Part shown: positions 9,211 to 18,507 of the stretch, one piece after another | Layout of the letters: the number at the start of each line of letters is the position of its first letter | How positions within the stretch are numbered: the first letter of the stretch is position 1 | Assembly: GCA_027306525.1 (NCBI GenBank) | Contig: DAHUZM010000025.1 | Span: forward strand, 1 to 43,006 | Direction: 5' to 3' | Length of the DNA: 43,006 nucleotides | DNA from: Acidimicrobiaceae bacterium | GTDB lineage: Bacteria > Actinomycetota > Acidimicrobiia > Acidimicrobiales > RAAP-2 | The notes under the pieces: generated by a model | Told to the model about the DNA's origin: nothing | Database searches by the model: none | The model's input: only the letters and a program-made list of their open reading frames with translations | Position numbers and translations under genes: made by a program

Positions 9211-9248
9211 CGCCAGGGGTAGGGGTGGGTGTGCCCCTACCCCTGGCG
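9211..9248. terminator. Perfect 15-bp-stem hairpin, probable factor-independent (I-shaped) terminator
   Basis: CGCCAGGGGTAGGGG - tgggtgtg - CCCCTACCCCTGGCG; perfect arms 9211-9225 and 9234-9248, 8-nt loop, no T-tract on either strand. Confidence 0.65.
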
Positions 9249-9570
9249 TGTGCGGGTCGCTGAGGGTGAGGCGACCCAGACCGAGGAGCAGCCGCAGGGG
9301 ACGTGCATACCCCGAGGGGGCGGGGAGCCGTCTGCCACAGGCACCTGGATGACCGCGAGCGGTCGGGTGGCGCGCCCGACCATCTGGGCGGAGACTGACC
9401 CGACGATCTCCACGATGCGACCCGCCCCGTCCTCGAGCGCCCGCCGAACGGTGCGGCGGACATGTGCATCTCGTCCTCGGGCGCCACGAAGGCGAACGGA
9501 CCGGCTGTATGGCAACGGCTCCTCCTCGGTCGAACCCAATGGTCCCCTCGCGGCCTAAGACGACCGCCAA
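9237..9570 (-). pseudogene. Possible frameshifted relic with a universal-stress-protein-like C-terminus
   Basis: Consecutive minus-strand frames give protein-like pieces: VLGREGTIGFDRGGAVAIQ / AGPFAFVAPEDE / AHVRRTVRRALEDGAGRIVEIVGSVSAQMVGRATRPLAVIQVP. The last resembles a USP tail (GSVSxxxVrhATRPVlVv). Ends inside the 9211-9248 hairpin. Confidence 0.35.
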
Positions 9571-9798
9571 GCGAAGGTAAGAAAACTCGAAGAAGCGGCA
9601 ATGTGCGGTTTGACGGGCCCTGGAGGGGCCTCGTGCCTGCTGCCGGGAGCGCCCGCCCGGCCCGTCAGCCTCGCGAACCGTCGGGACGACGGTCCCGACG
9701 GCAAGCCGGCCGAGGCCCCTTCACGGGGATGCGAGAGGCGCGCTCGCGACCGAGGGGTCCGGGGAGCGCCAGAGCGCCGACGCTACGGTCGGTTGCCC

Positions 9799-12165
9799 AT
9801 GGTGGGGCAGCACGCGGGACGCCGCTTGGGACCTGGAACCCATCGGCGATCGATCCGGTTTCTTCTCCACTTCGTCGCTGCGGTGCCCTTCGTCGCCGGG
9901 GCCGTCGCAGACATGGCACATCTGTGGCGCCCCTTCGGCGACGACGCGGTGATCGCCTGGCGCTCCTTCGACGTCTTCAGCCGACACGCTCCGCTCGTCG
10001 GGCAGTTCACCCAAGCGCTGCCCCACGGCGCGTCGCCATACGATCTCGGGCCGATCGAGGACTGGCTGCTCGCGATCCCCGTCCGGCTCGATTCGGTCCA
10101 TGGGGTGCTCTGGGGGGCGACGCTCCTCTGTGTCGTCGCCGTGGCGCTCGCGCTCGAGGCTGCCTGGTCGGTGGCGGGCCCCCTCGGTGCTGCAGTCGTC
10201 GCCGGCGCGGCCTGCCTCCTCGCGCTGAGCTACCCGGCCGTGGCGCTCGACCCGGCATGGAACCCCTACCTCGGGGCGGTGATGCTCCTCCCGACGCTCG
10301 CGACGGCCTGGTGCGTGGCGGCGGGCGACCTCCGTTGGATGCCCGCCCTCGTGGGCGCGGCCAGCGTCGCCGCCCAGTGTCATCTCATCTACGCCATGCC
10401 TGCGCTGCTCGTCGGCTTCGGCGCCCTACTCTCGGCCGTGTTGCGGGCGCGCGAGGGCGGGATCCATCGCCGCCGGTGGTGGATCCTCGGCGCCGGGGGA
10501 GCGGCGGCGGCGCTGTGGACCGCACCGTTGCTCCAGCAGCTCACGAACCGCCCCGGCAACATGGCGGTCCTCCTCTTCCGGTCCGTCGGACCCCAGGCCG
10601 GATTCAAGCCGGCCCTGCAGGGGTTGGCCGCCTTCGTCAGGCCATCGCCGCTCTGGTGGCATGTCGTGCAACCCCCGGGGAGCGGCGGCGCGACGCTGGC
10701 GGGCTTCTACCAGGTGGTGCTTCGCCCGTCCTTCGCAGCCGGGGTGGTGGCCCTCGTGATCGTGGCGGGCGTGTTCCTCGAGGCCCTGCTCCTCGGCCAG
10801 CGGCTGGTGTCCTCGGCCGCCTTGGTGTCCCTGTTGGCGGCGCTCGGGACGACCTGGAGCATCGCCCAACTGCCAGCGGACCAGCTGCCCCGGCTCGCCT
10901 ACCTCGACGTCATCTGGTGGCCCGTCGGCATGGCGGTGTGGACGACGCTCGCGTGCTCGACGATCGCCGTCGTCGTGGCCACCACCCGTCGGTGGTGGCG
11001 CTCGGGAAGGCACGCCGGAGCCCGGGTTCGCTCGAGCCTCGGTCCCGCACTCGTCCCGGTTGCGATCGGGGCGGTGCTCCTCGGCCTCGCCGGGGACGCG
11101 GTCGCCGGGGCTGCATCGTCGGCCACATCCAACCCGTATCGGACAGAGGCGCTCCGGCTCACCTCCGAGCTCGCGCCGTTGGCGGTCCGGGTGGCGCCTC
11201 GGGGCGAGCCCTTCACCCTCAGCTTCGATGGCCACCTCCCGCCGGCGATCGTCGCCTCCTCGCTCGTCGAGGGAGTCGCCTACCGTCTGCACGTCGATGG
11301 ACTGGACGTCCACTTCAGGCTCGGCTGGCGACAGATCGGGTCCCGCGTCCGCCCGGTCCCCGGTTCGGAGACCCTCGTGCTGCGGACCCGGCCCGGCGGC
11401 GCCCTCTCGGCGACCACCTGTGCGAGCGGTGCCCGATGTCACACGCATCCCCCCGACCCGGGTCGGCCGGGAGCGCCGGGGCGGTCCCAACCGATGGGTC
11501 GGCCCGGGGGGCCCGAGACCCGTGGCGAGCACCGAGGAGAGGGGGCGAGCTGGTGCACTCGGTCGGGGGACCACCGAAGCGGGCGCAAGCCACCGCCACG
11601 ACGCGGCGGACCGGTCGTGGGGGTCGCGGCGGAAGCCGCGCGGCGCACCGTGGGCCGCGCCACGGGAGCCGTCGGTGAGCGCAATGGGCGAGCCGGTGCC
11701 CGTCCTGCTCATCACGGGGTCGGTCGGGTCCGGGAAGTCCACCGTGGCGCTCGAGATCAACGACGTGCTGGCCGAGCGAAAGCTCCCGAACGCAGCACTC
11801 GACCTCGACGCGCTCGTCTGGCAGTGGCCGCCCACGAGCAAGTGGAACGACGACCTCATGTTCGAGAACCTGACGTCGCTGTGGCCGAACTACCGGGCGC
11901 ACGGCGCGAGCCGCCTCGTGCTTGCCCGGGTTCTCGAGGATCCCTCGGAGCTGGACCGCTACCGCCGGGCGGTTCCCGGCGCCGAGATCACGGTCTGTCG
12001 GGTGACCGCCCCCGAAGCGCTGCGTCTGGCGCGCCTGCGCGGGCGAATGGCACCCGGAGCGTCGCTCGACTGGCATCTCGCGCGCACCGTGGAGCTGGAA
12101 GCCATCCTCGAAGACGTCGCCTGCGAGGCGTTCGTGGTCGAGAACGGGCCCCGGCCGGTGCGTGA
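9799..12165 (+). CDS. Multi-pass membrane protein (glycosyltransferase-39-like/unknown); true 3' end uncertain, probably before about 11,680
   Basis: ATG at 9799; many TM segments (RFLLHFVAAVPFVAGAVAD, LLCVVAVALALEAAWSV, WWILGAGGAAAALWTAPLL, PVAIGAVLLGLAGDAVAG). Protein-like until about 11,430, then Arg/Gly/Pro-rich and overlapping the next gene in another frame. Confidence 0.65.
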   Translation: MVGQHAGRRLGPGTHRRSIRFLLHFVAAVPFVAGAVADMAHLWRPFGDDAVIAWRSFDVFSRHAPLVGQFTQALPHGASPYDLGPIEDWLLAIPVRLDSVHGVLWGATLLCVVAVALALEAAWSVAGPLGAAVVAGAACLLALSYPAVALDPAWNPYLGAVMLLPTLATAWCVAAGDLRWMPALVGAASVAAQCHLIYAMPALLVGFGALLSAVLRAREGGIHRRRWWILGAGGAAAALWTAPLLQQLTNRPGNMAVLLFRSVGPQAGFKPALQGLAAFVRPSPLWWHVVQPPGSGGATLAGFYQVVLRPSFAAGVVALVIVAGVFLEALLLGQRLVSSAALVSLLAALGTTWSIAQLPADQLPRLAYLDVIWWPVGMAVWTTLACSTIAVVVATTRRWWRSGRHAGARVRSSLGPALVPVAIGAVLLGLAGDAVAGAASSATSNPYRTEALRLTSELAPLAVRVAPRGEPFTLSFDGHLPPAIVASSLVEGVAYRLHVDGLDVHFRLGWRQIGSRVRPVPGSETLVLRTRPGGALSATTCASGARCHTHPPDPGRPGAPGRSQPMGRPGGPETRGEHRGEGASWCTRSGDHRSGRKPPPRRGGPVVGVAAEAARRTVGRATGAVGERNGRAGARPAHHGVGRVREVHRGARDQRRAGRAKAPERSTRPRRARLAVAAHEQVERRPHVREPDVAVAELPGARREPPRACPGSRGSLGAGPLPPGGSRRRDHGLSGDRPRSAASGAPARANGTRSVARLASRAHRGAGSHPRRRRLRGVRGRERAPAGA

Positions 12166-12247
12166 GGTCGCACTCGAGGTCCTCGTGCGCGCCGGGTGGA
12201 TCACCCCGCCTGACGCCGCCCCGAACCCCTCGGAGGGTGCGAGATAG
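11675..12247 (+). CDS. P-loop NTPase (AAA/kinase-like)
   Basis: VPVLLITGSVGSGKSTVALEINDVLAERKLPNAALDLDALVWQWPP...; Walker A GSVGSGKST. Start GTG 11675 or ATG 11684. Confidence 0.85.
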   Translation: MSAMGEPVPVLLITGSVGSGKSTVALEINDVLAERKLPNAALDLDALVWQWPPTSKWNDDLMFENLTSLWPNYRAHGASRLVLARVLEDPSELDRYRRAVPGAEITVCRVTAPEALRLARLRGRMAPGASLDWHLARTVELEAILEDVACEAFVVENGPRPVREVALEVLVRAGWITPPDAAPNPSEGAR

Positions 12248-12536
12248 TCGTGTCCGGGTTGCCCTTCGGCCCGAGCCGGGTGGGCGCGAGATCGACCCCG
12301 CGCGCTTGGAGCGCATGACCGACGACGCGATGCCCCGAAAACACCAGCGAGCGGAGCGCCTCGCGCTCGGTGTCGGCGCGGCCGCCCCTCCAGGCTGCCG
12401 TGGGGACGCCGGGCGGCCCGCCGGAGGGCAGGGACCTGCCCCACGGGCCACTGGGGTCGGGCCGCCCACCGCCGGATAGGCCGGTGCTCCGGCCGCTCGT
12501 CGCGGCAGCGCGGCCGCCGCACGCGACGATGGGAGC

Positions 12537-13013
12537 GTGAGCATTCGCCGTTGCGCCGAAGCGGACCACGAGGCAGTCGTCGCGCTCTCGCTGCGGGCCT
12601 GGGCGCCCGTCTTCGCGTCGCTGGAGGAGATCCTCGGCCCCGAGATCTTCCCGCTGTTGCACCCCGATTGGCGCGCCGACCAGCGCAGCGCGGTCCAAGA
12701 GGTGCTTGGCGCCGAGGTCTACAGGGTCTTCGTGGCCGAGGAGGAGGGCGCAGTGGTCGGATTCGTCGCCATCTCGTTGCACCGCGAACGCCTCTTGGGC
12801 GAGCTGTACATGATCGCAGTCGACCCCGATGCGCAGCGGCGCGGGGTCGGAGGCGCACTGACCGCGTTCGCCCTGGGCGAGCTGTCGAGGGCCGGGATGC
12901 GTGTCGCGATGATCGACACCGGCGGAGACCCGGGCCACGAGCCGGCTCGGCGGACCTACGAGCGCGCCGGGCTGAGCGCGCTCCCCGTCGTCCGTTATTT
13001 CAAGGCGCTCTGA
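12537..13013 (+). CDS. GNAT family N-acetyltransferase
   Basis: SIRRCAEADHEAVVALSLRAW...GELYMIAVDPDAQRRGVGGALTAFALGELSRAGMRVAMIDTGGDPGHEPARRTYERAGL. Confidence 0.9.
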   Translation: MSIRRCAEADHEAVVALSLRAWAPVFASLEEILGPEIFPLLHPDWRADQRSAVQEVLGAEVYRVFVAEEEGAVVGFVAISLHRERLLGELYMIAVDPDAQRRGVGGALTAFALGELSRAGMRVAMIDTGGDPGHEPARRTYERAGLSALPVVRYFKAL

Positions 13014-13052
13014 GCCGGCCGCCGCGTCGCAGCGCCTCGGTACGCTGCGACG

Positions 13053-14027
13053 GTGGTCCCAGGGTTCCCGGCTCGCTTCGAGCTCGAGCGCGAGGGCGCA
13101 TCCCTCGTCTTGCGGTGGAACCCTGCTGGCGACGGTGCGCTGACGCTCGGGATCGGGAGGACCCCCGATCCGTCCGAGCACACCGCCCTCGGCCACTTCG
13201 CGCTCGGTGCCGGGCGCGCGCGCCTCAAGCCGCCCGGTCCCGGTCGCCACTACGTCTCACTTGTCGGCCCCGAGGGGACCCTCGTCGTGGCCGAGCGCCG
13301 GGTCCCCTTCGCCGGGCTCATCAACTTCCGGGACATTGGCGGCTACGACACACAAGACGGTGGTCGCACGCGCTGGGGCCGCGTGTTTCGCTCCGACAGC
13401 CTCCACCACTTCACCGACGGGGACCTCGCGGCCTTCGACGCCCTCGGGATCGAGACGATCTTCGACCTGCGGAGGGACGAGGAGCGTCTGCAAGCCCCCG
13501 GACCGCGACCCAACGTGTCGATGACCCTGCCGGGCGGGCGCATCGCTGGTGCGAACAGGGCCGCCCTCGTCGATCGACGCTCTGGCGAGCAATGGCTGCT
13601 CGAGGACTACCTCGCCATGCTGTCGTGCGCGGGGGCGGTCATCGGCGAGCTGTGCACGCGGCTCGCCGAGGCCGCCGCCGGTCCGGCGGTCATCCACTGC
13701 TGGGCCGGCAAGGACCGGACCGGCCTGGCGGTCGCCATCTTGCTGCGTGCACTCGGGGTCCCGGCACCGACGGTCGTCGAGGACTACGCGCTCTCCGCCG
13801 CCTACACCCCGCCGGACCGCCTCGCCGAGGGCATCGAGCTCTTCGAGTCCGAAGGCATCCCGCCCCTCGCGGCCCGGGGCATGCTCTCGAGCCCCCCGTG
13901 GGTCATGGCCGAGACCCTCGAGGCCCTCGAACGCGACCACGGCGGGCCCGAAGCGTTCTTGACCGGCGACGGTGCGATGTCCCCCGACGCACTCGAGCGA
14001 CTCCGGGCTCGGCTCGTGGAGCACTGA
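13053..14027 (+). CDS. Tyrosine/serine protein phosphatase family protein
   Basis: INFRDIGGYDT, VFRSDSLHHFTDGDLAAFDALGIETIFDLRRDEER, VIHCWAGKDRTGLAVAILLRALGV (HCxxGKDRTG P-loop). Confidence 0.9.
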   Translation: MVPGFPARFELEREGASLVLRWNPAGDGALTLGIGRTPDPSEHTALGHFALGAGRARLKPPGPGRHYVSLVGPEGTLVVAERRVPFAGLINFRDIGGYDTQDGGRTRWGRVFRSDSLHHFTDGDLAAFDALGIETIFDLRRDEERLQAPGPRPNVSMTLPGGRIAGANRAALVDRRSGEQWLLEDYLAMLSCAGAVIGELCTRLAEAAAGPAVIHCWAGKDRTGLAVAILLRALGVPAPTVVEDYALSAAYTPPDRLAEGIELFESEGIPPLAARGMLSSPPWVMAETLEALERDHGGPEAFLTGDGAMSPDALERLRARLVEH

Positions 14028-14033
14028 TCGGAC

Positions 14034-14058
14034 CGCACGCCACGGCGCGAGGCGTGCG
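14034..14058. terminator. Possible bidirectional terminator between convergent genes
   Basis: CGCACGCC - acggcgcga - GGCGTGCG, perfect 8-bp arms in the 31-bp gap between the phosphatase (+) and histidine kinase (-). Confidence 0.45.
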
Positions 14059-15495
14059 CTAGGAGCGTTGCTGGCGCGCTGGGTCGAGTGCCGAGCCGTT
14101 GAGGCGTGGGTGGACCGTGTCTGGCTCGTCGAGGTCGGCGCCAGGATCGTCGGGGGCGGTCACCTCGGGGAGGTGCAGCGTCACGATCGCTCCCCCGTCG
14201 TCGGCGTTCTGGGCCCGCACCGAGCCGCCCTCCTCGCTCGCGACCTGGGCGACGATCGCGAGCCCGAGACCCGAGCCCGGCAGGGCGCGGGCAGCGCGTG
14301 CCCGGTAGAAGCGGTCGAAGACGTGGGGCAGGTCCTCGGGAGCGATCCCTGGCCCCCGGTCGCGCACCGCCACGTCGCCGCCCCGGCACAGCACGTCGAC
14401 CACCCCGCCGTCGGGGCTCCACTTGAGCGCGTTGTCGAGGAGATTCCCCACGGCGCGGGCGATCCGGTTGCGCCGGCCGTTGACCCACACCTCGTCGAGC
14501 TGCGTGCGGAACGTCACGCCGCGCCGGCGACCGTGCGACGCCGCCAGCTCGACGACGTCGTCGATGAGCCGGTCGAGGCGCCACCTCGCGGCGCGCTCCT
14601 CGGTGTGGTCGCCCCGGGCCAGCTCGGCCAGGTCACCGACCAGGTTGGTCAGCTCTTGCATCTGGGTCAAGACGTCCGAGACGAGCACCTCACGCTCGGA
14701 CTCGGGAAGCTCCTCGATGCGCCGGACGATCTCGAGGTTCGTGCGCAGGCTGGTGAGCGGGGTGCGCAGTTCGTGGGACGCGTCCACCACGAGCTGCTGC
14801 TGGGCCACGCGCGAGGACTCGAGGGCCGCCAGCAGGCGGTTGAAGGCCCGGCGCAGCCGGCCGAGCTCGTCGGGCCCACCCTCCTCGAGGCGTTCGCGCA
14901 CGTTCGTCGTCCGGGCGAGATCCTCGACCGACGCCGTCAGCTCGTTGAGCGGCCCGATCGCGGCACGAGAGATGAACCAGCCGAGAAGGACGGTGAGGGT
15001 GAGCGCGGCCAGCGCGACGAAGAAGAGTCCGAGTCCGAGCCCGCCCAGCTGGTCGTTCACGCCGGTGAGCGGCTCGGCGACCTGCAGCGCGCCGGTGACG
15101 AAGACCGGAGCACCCCCGATGTTGGCGGGGCCCTGGTATCGGGTGACGTACTCGCGCCACTGCTGGCCGTTCACGCGGACGTCGGTCGTGTAGGAGCGGG
15201 CGTTCCCGGCGGCGACGGCCCGCACGGAGGCGTCGACCGGGAGCGTGGGCGAGGTTGGCGGGTCGATGGGCGTGTAGAGCTGCACGTAGGGGGTGTTGAC
15301 CTCGAGGATCTGCCCGTCGGTGTCGAGCGTCGGCAACCGGATCTGCTCGACGGCGCGCACGGTGGACTGCAGCACGTCGTCAACCGAGTTGATGAGGGAG
15401 TTGCGAGACGCCAGATAGGCGCCGAGCGAGGCGGCGAGGATGGCGAAGACGCCCACGACCGCGGAGGCCAGCACCATTCGGGAGCGGAAGGTCAT
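14059..15495 (-). CDS. Sensor histidine kinase, HAMP/HisKA/HATPase_c (MprB-like)
   Basis: Start MTFRSRMVLASAVVGVFAILAAS; DASHELRTPLTSLRTNLEIV (H-box), NLLDNALKWSPDGGVVDV (N-box), VRDRGPGIAPEDLPHVFDRFYRA. Confidence 0.93.
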   Translation of the reverse strand: MTFRSRMVLASAVVGVFAILAASLGAYLASRNSLINSVDDVLQSTVRAVEQIRLPTLDTDGQILEVNTPYVQLYTPIDPPTSPTLPVDASVRAVAAGNARSYTTDVRVNGQQWREYVTRYQGPANIGGAPVFVTGALQVAEPLTGVNDQLGGLGLGLFFVALAALTLTVLLGWFISRAAIGPLNELTASVEDLARTTNVRERLEEGGPDELGRLRRAFNRLLAALESSRVAQQQLVVDASHELRTPLTSLRTNLEIVRRIEELPESEREVLVSDVLTQMQELTNLVGDLAELARGDHTEERAARWRLDRLIDDVVELAASHGRRRGVTFRTQLDEVWVNGRRNRIARAVGNLLDNALKWSPDGGVVDVLCRGGDVAVRDRGPGIAPEDLPHVFDRFYRARAARALPGSGLGLAIVAQVASEEGGSVRAQNADDGGAIVTLHLPEVTAPDDPGADLDEPDTVHPRLNGSALDPARQQRS

Positions 15496-16163
15496 GGATC
15501 CCGCAGGACGTAGCCGACCCCGCGCACCGTGTGGATGTAGCGGCGCTCGCCACCCTCCTCGGTCTTGCGGCGCAGGTAGCCGACGTAGACGGCGAGGGAG
15601 TTGGTGCCCGAGTCGAAGTCGTACCCCCACACCCGCTCGAGGATCACCTCGCGGGTGAGCACCTGGCGCGGGTGGCGCAGGAACAGCTCGAGGAGGTCGA
15701 ACTCGATCCGGGTCAACGTGAACACGCGACCCCCGCGCCTCGCCTCGCGGGTCCCGAGGTCGAGCTCGAGGTCGCCGAAACGGAGCAGCTCGCCCTCCTC
15801 GCCGCTGCGCCGACGCAAGAGCGCGCGCAGGCGGGCCAAGAGCTCGGCGAGTGCGAAGGGCTTCACAAGGTAGTCGTCGGCACCGGCATCGAGGCCCTGG
15901 ACCCGGTCGTTGACCGCGTCGCGGGCGGTGAGCATGAGGACGGGGGTGTCATCGCCGGCGCTGCGCATGCGCTTGCACACCTCGATCCCGTCGATGTCGG
16001 GCAGCCCGAGGTCCAGCACGACGGCGTCGGGCGGGCTGAGCGCCAACGCCTCGAGACCGCCGCCGCCGTCGGCCGCGGTGTGCACCTCGTAGCCCTCGAG
16101 CCGCAGCGCTCGCTCGAGCGAGGCGCTCACTGCCGGGTCGTCGTCGATCACGAGGATCTTCAT
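15492..16163 (-). CDS. OmpR/PhoB-family response regulator (MprA-like)
   Basis: MKILVIDDDPAVSASLERALRLEGYEVHTA, DAVVLDLGLPDIDGIEVC, VLMLTARDAV, GADDYLVKPFALAEL, winged-helix C-terminus ending YIHTVRGVGYVLRDP. ATGA overlap with the kinase. Confidence 0.95.
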   Translation of the reverse strand: MKILVIDDDPAVSASLERALRLEGYEVHTAADGGGGLEALALSPPDAVVLDLGLPDIDGIEVCKRMRSAGDDTPVLMLTARDAVNDRVQGLDAGADDYLVKPFALAELLARLRALLRRRSGEEGELLRFGDLELDLGTREARRGGRVFTLTRIEFDLLELFLRHPRQVLTREVILERVWGYDFDSGTNSLAVYVGYLRRKTEEGGERRYIHTVRGVGYVLRDP

Positions 16164-16605
16164 GGGTGCGCCGCCTCTTTGCTCGGCTACCGCAGCGCGG
16201 CGAAGGATCCTCCGTGCGAGGCCGCTGCCTGCGCCTTTGAAGCTTACCGGGCCGTCATATGCGCCAAATAAGGAATCGCACCTGCGCCCGGGCGATGGTA
16301 AGGGGCGGGCGACCCCCGCCTCACGAGGGCCGAGCCGATCGTGGCGCCCGAGGCGTGACGCGCCGATCCCCTCGCCGACGCGAGCGGCGGTTCGCCGAGA
16401 GGGCGCCCGAGCTCGTGGAGCACCAACGGGCGCGACAGGTGGCATCGGTGGAGGACCGCAGCTCCACCGCCCGCTCGGGCCTGTGCGCTCGACGTCGGTC
16501 GAGCCCCGCCGTGCTGCGGGCGGGCGGTCGGCCGATCGATCCTTATCTAGGGTGTAAAGGCTTCGACCCAGCCGTTCGTGTCGGCACGCACCTCGTCGGA
16601 GTCCT

Positions 16606-16679
16606 TCCGGGGTAGTTCAATGGCAGAACAGCGGCCTTTGGAGCCGAGAATGGAGGTTCGAATCCTTCCCCCGGAGCCA
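16606..16679 (+). tRNA. tRNA-Gln (anticodon TTG), CCA encoded
   Basis: TCCGGGG...CCCCGGA acceptor, anticodon loop CTTTGGA, T-arm GGAGG-TTCGAAT-CCTTC, G73 and CCA. Confidence 0.9.
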
Positions 16680-16863
16680 TCGAGACCCGTGCCCGTTCCC
16701 GCGACGCGATCGCGTCGGACGTGCCTCGAGACACCGTCGTCGATCGGGCGGCCCCCTGACCGCGTGGGCATCGGGCGCCGCCGGCGGGTCATCGCGAGCC
16801 AGGCATGCCGCGAGGGCACCGGGGCGGTGTCGCCCCCTCGACGCGCTCCACGTATCGTCGGCC

Positions 16864-18252
16864 ATGGTCCCGACCTCTGAGCCGGGGGACTCGCTGGCCG
16901 AGCCCCCGGTCGTGCGAGCCCTTCGCGACGCCCTTCCGGGCGGTTCGGTTCTGAGCGATCCGGACCAGATGGAGGGGTACCGCTACGACCGTGCCATGAC
17001 GGTGCGCCCAGGCATGCCCGTCGCCGTGGTGCGCGCCGCATCGAGCGCCGAGGTGCAGGCGACGCTGCGCATCGCGTCGCAGTTCGCCACCCCGGTCGTC
17101 ACCCGAGGCGCGGGGACCGGGCTCTCGGGCGGCTCGGCGGCGGTCGACGGATGCATCACGTTGTCCACCGAGCGCATGCGCGAGGTACGCGTCGACGCGG
17201 CGGCGATGGTGGCCACGGTGCAGCCCGGGGCGCTCAACGCGGAGGTGAAGGCCGAGGCGCGCCGCCACGGCCTGTGGTATCCGCCGGACCCGTCCTCCTT
17301 TGAGATCTGCTCGATTGGCGGCAATCTCGCGACGAACGCAGGCGGGCTGTGCTGTGTGCGCTACGGGGTGACGACGGACTACGTGCTCGGCATCGAGGTG
17401 GTGCTCGCCGACGGCCGGGCGCTTCGCCTCGGCGGCAAGACCATCAAGGACGTCGCGGGCTACGACCTGAAGCGGCTCTTCGTCGGCTCGGAGGGGACGC
17501 TCGGCGTGATCACCGAGGCGACGCTGCGCCTGCGCCCGCTCGGGCCGCCGCTGTCCACGGTCGCCGCAACCTTCGGCGACGTCGTCGATTGCGGCCGGGC
17601 GGTGGCGCGCATCATGGCGGCGTCGCGACCCTCGGCGTTGGAGCTCATGGACGCGGCGGCGATCGCGGCGGTCGAGCGTGTGCGGCCGATGGGCTTCGAG
17701 CCGGGCGTCGGCGCACTCCTGATCGGGCAGTGCCCGGTCGACGCCGCCGAGGGCGCCCAGCTGGCGGCGGCGTGCGAGGGGTGCGACGCGACCTATGTGG
17801 CCGTGACCGACGACCCCGACGAGGGCGAGCTGCTCATGGGGGCACGCCGAATGGCGATCCCCTGTGTCGAGCGGTTGGGCACCGTGTTGATCGAGGACAT
17901 CGGGGTGCCGATCCCGAGCATCCCGGCACTCGTGGGCGCGGTGGCCGAGGTGGCGACGCGCACCGACACCATGATCCCGGTCATCGGGCACGCCGGCGAC
18001 GGCAACTTCCATCCGCTCGTGACCTTCGACCCGACCGACGCCGATGCGCGGGCGCGGGCCGAGCTTGCGTTCGACGAGATCATCGAGATCGCCCTCGCGC
18101 TGGGCGGGACGATCACCGGAGAGCATGGGGTGGGCAGCCTGAAGGCGCGCCACCTGTCCGCTCAGCTGGGTTCCGACGTGGTCGAGCTGACGTCGACGAT
18201 CAAGCGGGCGCTCGATCCCGCGGGGATCCTCAACCCGGGGAAGTGGGTATAG
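16864..18252 (+). CDS. FAD-binding oxidoreductase (glycolate oxidase GlcD / D-lactate dehydrogenase-like)
   Basis: PVVTRGAGTGLSGGSAAVDG, GGNLATNAGGLCCVRYGVTTDYVLGIEVVLADG, GYDLKRLFVGSEGTLGVITEATLRL, GHAGDGNFHPL, GTITGEHGVGSLK. Confidence 0.93.
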   Translation: MVPTSEPGDSLAEPPVVRALRDALPGGSVLSDPDQMEGYRYDRAMTVRPGMPVAVVRAASSAEVQATLRIASQFATPVVTRGAGTGLSGGSAAVDGCITLSTERMREVRVDAAAMVATVQPGALNAEVKAEARRHGLWYPPDPSSFEICSIGGNLATNAGGLCCVRYGVTTDYVLGIEVVLADGRALRLGGKTIKDVAGYDLKRLFVGSEGTLGVITEATLRLRPLGPPLSTVAATFGDVVDCGRAVARIMAASRPSALELMDAAAIAAVERVRPMGFEPGVGALLIGQCPVDAAEGAQLAAACEGCDATYVAVTDDPDEGELLMGARRMAIPCVERLGTVLIEDIGVPIPSIPALVGAVAEVATRTDTMIPVIGHAGDGNFHPLVTFDPTDADARARAELAFDEIIEIALALGGTITGEHGVGSLKARHLSAQLGSDVVELTSTIKRALDPAGILNPGKWV

Positions 18253-18256
18253 CTCG

Positions 18257-18445
18257 CTACGCCTCGGCGGCGAGCTCGGCGCCGCAACGGTGGTCGCCGG
18301 TCACCAGGTGACGCCAGTCGGGACGGTCGGGGCCGCCGAAGAAGACGATGTCGTAGCCGCAGTAGCGGCACTGCGCGATGACCTGGTCCCGCCGGCCCCA
18401 CGTCTGGAACGTCTGGGTCCCCGGTTCGGCGTATGTTCCCGACAC
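18257..18445 (-). CDS. Small hypothetical protein with CxxC (zinc-ribbon-like)
   Basis: GTG at 18445: VSGTYAEPGTQTFQTWGRRDQVIAQCRYCGYDIVFFGGPDRPDWRHLVTGDHRCGAELAAEA*. Confidence 0.6.
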   Translation of the reverse strand: MSGTYAEPGTQTFQTWGRRDQVIAQCRYCGYDIVFFGGPDRPDWRHLVTGDHRCGAELAAEA

Positions 18446-18507
18446 GGCCCGAGACTGTAAACGAGCAGGCCACGGCGTGACAAACGGGAACCGGCGGCCC
18501 CCCCGGG

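Noticed and set aside
16543-17041. Minus-strand ORFs with GEGFEPPFSAPKAAVLPLNYPG-type sequence
   Set aside because: Antisense translation of tRNA-Gln; a well-known spurious ORF pattern.
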